Assembly: GCA_009919445.1 (NCBI GenBank)
Contig: RGBY01000041.1
Coordinates: 1-13,879, forward strand
Direction of reading: 5' to 3'
DNA: 13,879 bases
Source: Planctomycetia bacterium
GTDB lineage: Bacteria > Planctomycetota > Planctomycetia > Pirellulales > UBA1268
This document shows positions 6,804-13,171 of the stretch, in pieces. The notes beneath the pieces are model-generated. The model ran no database searches. It was not told where the DNA came from and saw only the letters and a program-made list of their open reading frames with translations. The translations under genes were made by a program, and so were the position numbers. The stretch's first letter is position 1; every line of letters starts with the position of its first letter.

Positions 6804-8201
6804 ATGCACAGCCGCAGAAACGCTCTCTTGATCATGATGCGCGAAGGGATTGAGGAGAGTGTAAAAGGCTTGGGATTGGCGGCCGTTGGTGTTTTGCTTG
6901 TGGTCGGCCAGGCGTTTGGGCAAGGTGGGGGTGGCCTCGTTGGTAATCAGGCTGTTGGAGGAATTTCAGTTGATGCCGATGGCATTGTCCGAAACCTCGA
7001 TCCGCAGGTGTTGGAAACACTGGCGGTAAAACGCCGAGAGGCACTTGCTGGGCAGCCGCTGGGCAGTGATGGGCGACATGACCTTCAGAAGGTCTCGCTG
7101 CGGCGGATTCTTGATGCGGTTGAACTGGCTAAAACTAACGGCAGTGAGTTGCCCGCCGATGTGCTCACGCTGGGAGGGCTTGAGCGAATCGAGTATCTCT
7201 TTGTTGATACCGACGGGCATGATCTTGTGCTGGCCGGGCCTGGTGACACGGCCATAATTGATGCCGGCGGCAATCTCGTTGCTGCCACCAGTGGCCGGCC
7301 ATTGCTCTTGCTGGAAGACCTCATTGTTTCCTTGCGGGCCATCGACGCCGCTCGCATGGGGGGCGGCATGCAGTGCTCGATTGATCCGTCACCGGAGGGC
7401 CTTGCCCGACTGCAGGCTGTGCTCCGCCAGGCCGGGGCAAACAGAAATCCACAGCAGACATTCCAGGCGATGGAAAAGGCAGTAGGTCCTCAACAGATTT
7501 CCGTCGATGGCGTGCCGGCGGACAGCCACTTTGCCCAAGTTTTGGTAGCGGCTGACTATCACTTGAAACGAATTGGCATGGGGCTTGAGCCGTCAGGCAT
7601 CAAGAGCCTGCCCAGCTATCTCTCTATGGTTCCTGCTACGGTCGGCTCAAAGATGCTGCCACGGTTCTGGCTGGAGGCTCGCTACGAGCCCATTGCTCGT
7701 GACCCCGACGAACTGACCTGGAAACTGGCTGGTCGACAGATGGTCTGCCTGACCGAAAGCGACCTGCTGGCCCGTGAGGGGCTGAAGCGAGGTGGTGGCC
7801 GCCCTGATGCAGTTGCTGCCCGCTGGTGCGAGCAGATGACCAGTAACTACGAAAACTTAGCTAAGGTTCAGCCAGTGTTTGCCGAACTCTCCAACTGTGT
7901 TGATCTGGCGGTGGTGGCAGCTTTGATCGAGGGCAGGCAGCTTGCCGAGCGGGCAGGGCTTGATCTGTCACCGTTGCTCGATGCGACCCGGCTTCCCCTG
8001 CCGAGTTACGCGGTGCCATCCCAGGTTCCAACCGTTGCCCATGGGCTCAAGCGAGGAAGTCGTTGGGTTGTCAGTGCCTCTGGTGGCGTCCAGTTCCAGC
8101 CTTGGGCCTTTGTCGAAGAGGTCGTCGAAGACGAAGAGATTGCTGCCCAGCATAAGCTGGCCCTCGCCGATCGTCCTGATACCGGCTTCTACTGGGACTA
8201 G
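6804..8201 (+). CDS. Secreted DUF1598-like planctomycete protein
   Basis: The function is unknown. The 465-residue product has a long basic N-region, a hydrophobic segment (about 23-36) and a likely signal peptidase site after AFG near residue 39, so it is probably exported. A Gly-rich linker follows, then a globular region without membrane spans. The stretch DYHLKRIGMGLEPSGIKSLPSYL (split as DYHLKRIGMG at 251-260 and LEPSGIKSLPSYL at 261-273) and the Gly-Gly-Gly-Met-Gln-Cys near 186-191 resemble the planctomycete family DUF1598; this match is from memory. Two long conserved-looking blocks, 115-185 and 235-320, probably form the domain core. The C-terminus is acidic (EEVVEDEE) and ends GFYWD. 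The start at 6804 is well supported by GAGGAG five bases upstream. It is divergent from the sigma-54 activator, which could regulate it, and its TAG stop overlaps the stop of the mfnE-like gene. Confidence 0.78.
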   Translation: MHSRRNALLIMMREGIEESVKGLGLAAVGVLLVVGQAFGQGGGGLVGNQAVGGISVDADGIVRNLDPQVLETLAVKRREALAGQPLGSDGRHDLQKVSLRRILDAVELAKTNGSELPADVLTLGGLERIEYLFVDTDGHDLVLAGPGDTAIIDAGGNLVAATSGRPLLLLEDLIVSLRAIDAARMGGGMQCSIDPSPEGLARLQAVLRQAGANRNPQQTFQAMEKAVGPQQISVDGVPADSHFAQVLVAADYHLKRIGMGLEPSGIKSLPSYLSMVPATVGSKMLPRFWLEARYEPIARDPDELTWKLAGRQMVCLTESDLLAREGLKRGGGRPDAVAARWCEQMTSNYENLAKVQPVFAELSNCVDLAVVAALIEGRQLAERAGLDLSPLLDATRLPLPSYAVPSQVPTVAHGLKRGSRWVVSASGGVQFQPWAFVEEVVEDEEIAAQHKLALADRPDTGFYWD

Positions 8202-8824
8202 CGTGAACTCCCGGCCAGGGCGGTCCAGCGAAGTCCAGGCACCTGCCTGCAGGCAGCTTCGAATGAGCGGTCTACCCAGCCGCTGCTAGCCAGTTCAGAG
8301 ATGGAGGATGCTGTCGGTGCCGCACGCTTGACCAGCAAAAGTTCTGCAGCCGTGCTGCCGGCGACTGCTGCCGCGATTGAATCACTTGTGACACTCCAGG
8401 ACTGGGGCAGGGCGGCGATCGCTGCCATGCCATCGGGAGAGCGGGCGAGATTGAGCACGGCCGGCTGTCTGGACTCAAGGGTCGTGCTCAGTGGCAGGTC
8501 GAGTGTTGCCGCCGCCAGTTGGGCTGTCAGACTCATGGCTTCGATCGCCAGGTGGTGCATTCGCTCAGCTGGTTGCGGGGAGGTGGCATCGAGTTGCCGG
8601 AGGCCTTCGACCAGCGGTCCGCCACCGACAACCACCAACAGCGGACGCGAGCTGGCATGTTCTTTTGCAATCAGCCGGCGAATGGCGGCCGGCCAGTCCG
8701 GCAGCGTTAACAGGCTGCCCCCAAGTTTAATCACGGACCGCTGTGCGCGAGGCTCAGCCGGTTGCTGAAGCCAGCCTTCGCACCAGATCCACTCAGACTC
8801 GCTGCCCGATTCAGTGAGGCTCAT
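8198..8824 (-). CDS. Amino acid kinase family protein, MfnE-like
   Basis: This 208-residue protein has the amino-acid-kinase fold: after about 28 extra N-terminal residues come VIKLGGSLL (31-39, phosphate-binding), LLVVVGGGPLVEGLRQLD (62-79), the helix block HHLAIEAMSLTAQL (90-103) and VTSDSIAAAVA (145-155), which contacts nucleotide and substrate. Relatives sit in H4MPT/methanofuran clusters; in methanogens MfnE phosphorylates aminomethylfuran phosphate to the diphosphate. That reaction is inferred here from family likeness and from the two genes upstream. Acetylglutamate, aspartate and uridylate kinases are less likely because the protein is shorter and lacks their specific regions. The ATG overlaps the mfnF-like stop by 4 bp (ATGA), with GGGGG a few bases upstream, so the genes are coupled. 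It is the last gene of its cluster and its TAG shares CTAG with the convergent gene. Confidence 0.8.
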   Translation of the reverse strand: MSLTESGSESEWIWCEGWLQQPAEPRAQRSVIKLGGSLLTLPDWPAAIRRLIAKEHASSRPLLVVVGGGPLVEGLRQLDATSPQPAERMHHLAIEAMSLTAQLAAATLDLPLSTTLESRQPAVLNLARSPDGMAAIAALPQSWSVTSDSIAAAVAGSTAAELLLVKRAAPTASSISELASSGWVDRSFEAACRQVPGLRWTALAGSSR

Positions 8825-9861
8825 AGCTGCCCCCGGCCGATCAGGGCGACCGCATGAGCGGGGGCTGCCCGTGAGACTGCAGGCCCAAGAACCTTCGGAA
8901 GAGAAATGACAGGAACGGACCAGCCCAGGTGGTCAAGGGCACGTAGCGCGAGTGGGCTTCCGTGGCCACTAAGAATGATGAACTGAGGTGGCTTGGAAGA
9001 AGCGGCTGCCACGATGGCCAATGATCGGGCCAGCTGCCGTGCCTGAGCTTCGACGATCCACTCAGCTGCCTCCACGGCAGCCCGGTCGCCAAACTGTTTA
9101 GGCTCGAGTAGCAAGGTACGAGCCAGACGGATCCGGGCCGCCGCTCGGGTGGCAGGCTGGCCGTCGGCAGTATTGCGGTCAGCGGGGCATTCAGGGAGGC
9201 CACCGGTCAGCAACCAGGCATCGCGCGTGGTGGCAAAGGATTCGCTCGAGATTGGCCGCCGGTGGCCACCGTAGGGAAGCCCGCGAACCACGGCTGGAAC
9301 GGCAGTTCGTTCGATACCGGTATAAACCAGTTCACCAGCAGAGAGCCGATCCCAGTCGTGACGGCCACGGGGAGTAGGCTGGCCGTTCGTCAGTGGCACG
9401 ATGTCAGTCGTGGTTGAACCGATGTCGAGAAGCAGGCCTTGGCCCTGCGGCTGAAGGCTGCCGGCTAGGCGAGCCAGTGCATGCCAGTTGGCTGCCGCCA
9501 CTTCAAGCGGCCTTGCGGCTGCCACTTTCGCTGATACGAGTTCACCGGACAGCGAATAAAAGCTCACCGAGCGGCCGGCTGCGGCCTGAACGCAGGCGGT
9601 GACAATATGGCCAACCCCGGCGTGTCGGTCTGAAAAGCAGTCAGCGATCTCTCCGGTCATGGTCACCACGAGATGCCTGGCGGGCCGCAGGTGCAGGAGC
9701 CGGCCAATCGCCTCGTGGAGCCGTTGCCATTCTCGCCACATCGCAAATGGCTCACTCTGCGACCAGCCGGAGCCATCTGCTGCCTTGAGGTTGGCTCCCC
9801 CCACATCAAGTGCCAGCAGGTCAGGCTGCGTTGACGGGGGGTGAAGAGCGGACGTGTTCAT
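8821..9861 (-). CDS. H4MPT-linked C1 transfer pathway protein, MfnF-like
   Basis: The 346-residue product belongs to the hydantoinase/oxoprolinase-like ASKHA family named for the tetrahydromethanopterin-linked C1 pathway. It has phosphate-1 motif LALDVGGANLKAAD (16-29), VTMTGEIADCF (66-76), AAANWHALA (122-130), phosphate-2 motif LLLDIGSTTTDIVPL (143-157), RLSAGELVYTGIERT (172-186) and ILSGHGSP (296-303). In methanogens MfnF condenses the furan diphosphate with gamma-glutamyltyramine in methanofuran synthesis; a parallel role in methylofuran assembly is known or proposed for methylotrophs. The reaction here is inference. I chose ATG 9861 rather than an upstream TTG (9897) because it overlaps the preceding stop by one base (TGATG) and the domain starts soon after. 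It is neither a hydantoinase nor a sugar kinase on motif grounds. Confidence 0.88.
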   Translation of the reverse strand: MNTSALHPPSTQPDLLALDVGGANLKAADGSGWSQSEPFAMWREWQRLHEAIGRLLHLRPARHLVVTMTGEIADCFSDRHAGVGHIVTACVQAAAGRSVSFYSLSGELVSAKVAAARPLEVAAANWHALARLAGSLQPQGQGLLLDIGSTTTDIVPLTNGQPTPRGRHDWDRLSAGELVYTGIERTAVPAVVRGLPYGGHRRPISSESFATTRDAWLLTGGLPECPADRNTADGQPATRAAARIRLARTLLLEPKQFGDRAAVEAAEWIVEAQARQLARSLAIVAAASSKPPQFIILSGHGSPLALRALDHLGWSVPVISLPKVLGPAVSRAAPAHAVALIGRGQL

Positions 9862-10901
9862 CAAGAAAGTCGAAAGCAGCAGGCGGATTCGTTGCAAGAG
9901 CCAAGGCTGACAGGCTGCCCGGCCGCTGAGGCCAGCAGGGCCGCGAGCACGCCCCCGTCATAACCGCGGGCCAGGCCGACGAAAGAGGTTGTCAGTCGTG
10001 GATTGATTTCCAGTACCCGATCCGCCCGCCCGTCTGCCCGGGCACCCAGCATCATATCGACTCCGACCCAACCCCGAACCGGTGCGTGGATGGATCGGGC
10101 CAGCGTTTCGATCGAGCGGATGGCAAGCTGTGTCGCCCGGGGTCGCAATGCAGGAGCCAGTGGCTGTCCGCCCAGATAGGCGGTGCCGGGGCCGCCTGCA
10201 AACCGCTGCTCAAGCGGGAGCAGCGGAACCATGCCATCTGGGCCGCAGAGGCAACAAACGCCAACCGGTACACCGGAAACCCGGGTTTCAATCCGGGTCG
10301 GCATGGTGGCAGGCTGAAAATTGGCGGCGGTTTCAACAAGAACGAGACCATCCCCACCCGCACTGTCGCGGGCTTTCTGTATGGCTGGCAGGTGAAACCC
10401 GGATGGCAGTGAGGCACCAGCAGGCAGGCTACAGCCGGCGGGCACGGGAATCCCGCCGCCAGCCAGCAGTTGGCAGGTAAGATGTTTATCAGCAGCAGCC
10501 GCTGCAAAGCGGGCAGAGCCCCCCGCAAGTCGTTGCCCTAGGGCCGCCTCTTCAATCTGATTCAGATGGTCAACGAGAATGCCAGCAGTCTCTGGTGCGA
10601 CCATCAGCAGGCTGTCAGCAGCGGCAGCCTGTTCCAACAAGCAGGCCATTGCGGTTCCGGCAGGAACCGGCTGCCTGCGGCAGGCTTGGGGAAGTTGCGG
10701 CGCGACCGAGGCCGGTAGTTCGTCATCGACAAGCACGATGACTTCAGCTCCCGGCAGGCTGCTGGCCTCCTGAGCCAGTGACTCGAGCATCAGCCGGCCC
10801 TCTGCTAGTAGGCTTTCGGCGGCAGTTTCGGCGAGGAGGGGTGCCGCCTCCGGGCCGTGGAACCCGCCAGAGCAGCACCATTCGTAGAGCACGAGACGCA
10901 T
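9861..10901 (-). CDS. ATP-grasp ligase, MfnD/Orf7-like
   Basis: This 346-residue protein starts with MRLVLYEWCCSGG, a hallmark of ATP-grasp proteins in C1-transfer clusters. It then shows DKHLTCQLLAGGGIPVP (138-154), the ATP-binding lysine segment QKARDSAGGDG (175-185), GWVGVDMML (277-285) and the metal-binding EINPRLTTSFVGL (298-310). ATP-grasp enzymes join a carboxylate to an amine through an acyl phosphate. MfnD of methanogens ligates glutamate to tyramine, and homologues lie beside the mfnF-like gene in methylotrophs and planctomycetes; the substrate here is therefore inferred. A Cys-rich C-terminus (Cys336, Cys341, Cys342) is unusual. The start at 10901 has no clear Shine-Dalgarno. It lies 25 bp after the Rieske-SufT gene and overlaps the mfnF-like gene by one base, so the four genes probably form one transcription unit. 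Confidence 0.83.
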   Translation of the reverse strand: MRLVLYEWCCSGGFHGPEAAPLLAETAAESLLAEGRLMLESLAQEASSLPGAEVIVLVDDELPASVAPQLPQACRRQPVPAGTAMACLLEQAAAADSLLMVAPETAGILVDHLNQIEEAALGQRLAGGSARFAAAAADKHLTCQLLAGGGIPVPAGCSLPAGASLPSGFHLPAIQKARDSAGGDGLVLVETAANFQPATMPTRIETRVSGVPVGVCCLCGPDGMVPLLPLEQRFAGGPGTAYLGGQPLAPALRPRATQLAIRSIETLARSIHAPVRGWVGVDMMLGARADGRADRVLEINPRLTTSFVGLARGYDGGVLAALLASAAGQPVSLGSCNESACCFRLS

Positions 10902-10926
10902 GCTGGTCTGCTGCGTGTGAGACAGG

Positions 10927-11706
10927 TTAGAAAATACCCAACTGATCGCGAGCGTCGTCGGTCATTCGGTCGGGCGTCCAAGGAGGATCCATCACGATGC
11001 GAACCTCGACACCGCTGACATCATTGTGACTGCTGACAACCCGTTTGGTGTCAGCGATCAGTTGGGGGCCAGCCGGACAGGCCGGGCTGGTCATCGTCAT
11101 GTCGATCGAGACCTGCTGGCCATCACCTTCAGCGGCAGCGGCGAGGGACACGTTGTAGATCAGCCCAAGATCGACAATGTTGACGAACAGTTCGGGGTCT
11201 TTGACCTCTTTGAGCATTTCCCGGATGAGGGATTCTGAGAGAGTCTGTGCGGCCAGCCCGCCGGCCTCGACCGGAGGGCCCGGTTCTGCAGGGGCAGGCG
11301 AGGAGGCAGCCGTTTCCTGGCGACTCGTTCCAGAGTGGCTCACCGGGGTTGCAGCCGGTGGGGCCGCTGGCTGGCCAACGGGGCCGGCGGCCTGTTGCCG
11401 GAGCCGAACAAAGACATTGCCATCTTCGACTTTCACTTCATGGGCCCGTGTGGGTCGAACGGCAGGCATCGAGAGGGCTGCCCCGCTACGAATGTCAAAC
11501 TTTGCCCCATGCCGCGGGCAGGCGATCGCATGATCGGTCAGCTCCCCATCGACTAGCGGTCCACCGTCATGGGTGCAGACATCGTCGATTGCGTAGAACG
11601 TGCCCCCAACGTGAAACAGGGCAACCATTTCGCCGTCGACTTCAATTAGTTCTTTGCCAGGATCAGCAACATCAGTGACGGCGGCAACGCGAATGAACTC
11701 ATCCAT
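10927..11706 (-). CDS. Rieske [2Fe-2S] ferredoxin - SufT (DUF59/MIP18) fusion
   Basis: This 259-residue protein fuses two domains. Residues 1-103 form a Rieske-type ferredoxin with the cluster ligands Cys44-x-His46 (CTHDGGPL) and Cys63-x2-His66 (CPRHGAKFD). A Pro/Ala/Ser/Glu-rich linker covers about 104-152. Residues 158-259 are a SufT/DUF59 domain with DPELFVNIVDLGLIYNV (170-186), the conserved Cys210 in MTSPACPAGPQL and the C-terminal block MDPPWTPDRMTDDARDQLG (239-257), typical of SufT. SufT-type proteins help mature or deliver Fe-S clusters; the attached Rieske domain could supply electrons or hold a cluster in transit, which is inference. The start at 11706 is preferred to a TTG at 11739 because it gives a normal ferredoxin N-terminus. 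A GGAG lies 12 bases upstream but within a small hairpin (11709-11722). Located between sufD and the mfn-like genes. Confidence 0.9.
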   Translation of the reverse strand: MDEFIRVAAVTDVADPGKELIEVDGEMVALFHVGGTFYAIDDVCTHDGGPLVDGELTDHAIACPRHGAKFDIRSGAALSMPAVRPTRAHEVKVEDGNVFVRLRQQAAGPVGQPAAPPAATPVSHSGTSRQETAASSPAPAEPGPPVEAGGLAAQTLSESLIREMLKEVKDPELFVNIVDLGLIYNVSLAAAAEGDGQQVSIDMTMTSPACPAGPQLIADTKRVVSSHNDVSGVEVRIVMDPPWTPDRMTDDARDQLGIF

Positions 11707-11721
11707 ACGGAGCAGGGACTC

Positions 11722-11747
11722 CAAGAAAAAAGCGATCAAGAAAAAAG
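11722..11747 (-). repeat. Twin pyrimidine tracts before Rieske-SufT
   Basis: On the coding (minus) strand the 11-mer CTTTTTTCTTG occurs twice with a 15-bp period, at 11747-11737 and 11732-11722. The first copy forms part of the T-tract of the putative terminator after sufD; the second lies in the leader of the Rieske-SufT gene. A duplicated U-tract could strengthen termination or bind ribosomal protein S1 or Hfq; the sequence alone does not decide. Confidence 0.7.
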
Positions 11748-11783
11748 AAATGCCCGAGGGCCCAGAACCCTTCTGGCCCCCTC
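11738..11783 (-). terminator. Probable intrinsic terminator after sufD
   Basis: On the minus strand an imperfect stem pairs 11783-11771 with 11767-11756 around a 3-base loop (AGAA/TTCT and CC/GG next to the loop, then GAGGG/CCCTC below a small internal loop). After a GGGCA spacer comes TTTCTTTTTTCTT. The stem begins within the sufD stop codon. The spacer makes it less than ideal, so termination may be partial. It would separate sufBD transcripts from the Rieske-SufT/mfn-like unit. Confidence 0.55.
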
Positions 11784-13140
11784 AGGAGACGCGGCGGATT
11801 CGACTACCAATAGCTGCCGCCAACGCTTCTCGGACCGAGGCGATGGTGATCCGGTCAAAGACCTGCTGGAAGAAGCCGGCAACAACCAGGCGAGCCGCCT
11901 CATCGGCCGACAGCCCACGAGCCTGAGCGTAGAAGATCTGTTCTTCATCGACGCGGCCACTGGTTGCCCCGTGGGTGCACCGGACGTCGTCGGCCTCGAT
12001 TTCCAGGCCAGGAATCGAATCGGCCCGAGCTGACGCAGAAAGCATCAGGTTGTCATTTCGTTGGTAGCCATCGGTCTTTTGAGCTTGCTTGTCGACCTTG
12101 ATCATCCCACGCCAGACCAGCCGGCTGCGGTCTTGCAGGGCACCTTTATAAAGGAGATCACTGCGGCAGGAGGCAGCCTCATGATGCTGCAGGGTGTTGT
12201 AGACCAGTTGCTGTCGGCCTTCTGTGAACATGACGCCGTTGACCTGACCCTCAGCGTGCTCGCCGACCAGGGCCACGTCTTGAGCGACCTGGGAGAGTCG
12301 GCTACCGAGTGCCGCCAGCGTCCACTGCAGGCGGCCGCGGCCATGCACGACCGCCTTCTGACGGGCGATGTGCCAGACGCCTCTGTCCCAGTTCTGCACA
12401 TTGACCATCCGCAGGAAGGCACCCTTGCCGACGACAATTTCAGTGCCGCCGCAGTGGAAGCCAGTGCTGGTGCCGGTCTCGCTACAGGAAGCTGTTTCGG
12501 TGAGGACAGTCGCCTCCGCGCCTTCGCCTAGCACCACAAGAACATGCGAGGTGTCGACTCCGCCATCATCCATTGCGGCGAGGCAGTGAATGGGATCGGC
12601 AATACGCACACCAGGTGGGACATAAAGCACCATGCTGCCACGATGGAAAGCACCGTGCAGGGCAGCAAAATAATCGCCCTCGGTATCAATGATTTTCAGC
12701 CAATGATCACGGAAGAGATCACCCTGCTCAGCCAGCACGTCGGCTGCTGCGCCAAAGACCACGCCCTGATTGGTAAGGTCTTGGTCGATTTCATTCCGAA
12801 CCACATGGCCGTTTACCGAGACGAAACGGCCCGCGTAGTCTGGCCGCCCACCGGCGGTTACTGCGTCTGCTTCGGCTGCCTGCGGAAACGCCGGAGCCAG
12901 AAGCCCCTCGGGAGGAGTCACCGACGAGGCGGGTCTCAGCCCCCAGGCCTGAGGCTTGAACATCCTCAGGTCAGTCCGCATCCAATGCTCCTGCCGACGA
13001 TCAGGCAGGGCGAGCGAATCGAGGCGATCCATCGCGGCTCGCCGCTGCTGCTCAGCCCACTCCGGCAGAGGCTGGCTTTGCAGTAGCAGTTCGAGGGCTT
13101 CGCGGTCAAAGGTGGTGGAGGGGGCAGTCGTTGTCGTCAT
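11782..13140 (-). CDS. sufD: Fe-S cluster assembly scaffold protein SufD
   Basis: SufD forms the SufBC2D scaffold with SufB and the ATPase SufC, on which Fe-S clusters are built in the cytoplasm. The 452-residue product has the variable helical N-terminus (1-70, with RRQEHWMRTDLRMFK), a central beta-helix core, and the conserved C-terminal region VDKQAQKTDGYQRNDNLMLS (sequence around 350-370) followed by EIEADDVRCTHGATSG and DEEQIFYAQARGLS. His390 in CTHGATSG corresponds, by my recollection of the family, to E. coli SufD His360, needed for cluster formation with SufB. The ATG at 13140 follows the sufB stop by 31 bp; the gap is CT-rich (CCCTCCTCCC) and has no Shine-Dalgarno. The sufC gene is not between them and may lie upstream, off the right edge. 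A probable terminator begins in its stop codon. Confidence 0.94.
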   Translation of the reverse strand: MTTTTAPSTTFDREALELLLQSQPLPEWAEQQRRAAMDRLDSLALPDRRQEHWMRTDLRMFKPQAWGLRPASSVTPPEGLLAPAFPQAAEADAVTAGGRPDYAGRFVSVNGHVVRNEIDQDLTNQGVVFGAAADVLAEQGDLFRDHWLKIIDTEGDYFAALHGAFHRGSMVLYVPPGVRIADPIHCLAAMDDGGVDTSHVLVVLGEGAEATVLTETASCSETGTSTGFHCGGTEIVVGKGAFLRMVNVQNWDRGVWHIARQKAVVHGRGRLQWTLAALGSRLSQVAQDVALVGEHAEGQVNGVMFTEGRQQLVYNTLQHHEAASCRSDLLYKGALQDRSRLVWRGMIKVDKQAQKTDGYQRNDNLMLSASARADSIPGLEIEADDVRCTHGATSGRVDEEQIFYAQARGLSADEAARLVVAGFFQQVFDRITIASVREALAAAIGSRIRRVS

Positions 13141-13171
13141 GAGTAGGGAGGAGGGATGGGCGGAGGGTGGG

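Noticed and set aside
5131..6831. Several plus-strand frames of 140-200 codons across the sigma-54 activator
   Set aside because: They run antisense to a clear FHA-GAF-AAA+-Fis protein and show no motifs.
8198..8824. Acetylglutamate or uridylate kinase
   Set aside because: The protein is too short, lacks their substrate regions, and its operon partners are mfn-like genes.
8821..9861. Catabolic hydantoinase or 5-oxoprolinase subunit
   Set aside because: The protein is about half the usual length of those enzymes and its motifs match the H4MPT-linked C1 transfer subfamily.
9862..9897. TTG start extending the MfnF-like protein by 12 residues
   Set aside because: The extension overlaps the preceding gene; ATG 9861 gives a TGATG junction and the usual N-terminus.
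11707..11739. TTG start extending the Rieske-SufT protein by 11 residues
   Set aside because: The extension is encoded by the T-rich terminator tail and adds a non-ferredoxin segment; ATG 11706 is more natural.
11177..13086. Plus-strand frames of 90-180 codons across Rieske-SufT and sufD
   Set aside because: They are antisense to strongly conserved genes and have no independent support.
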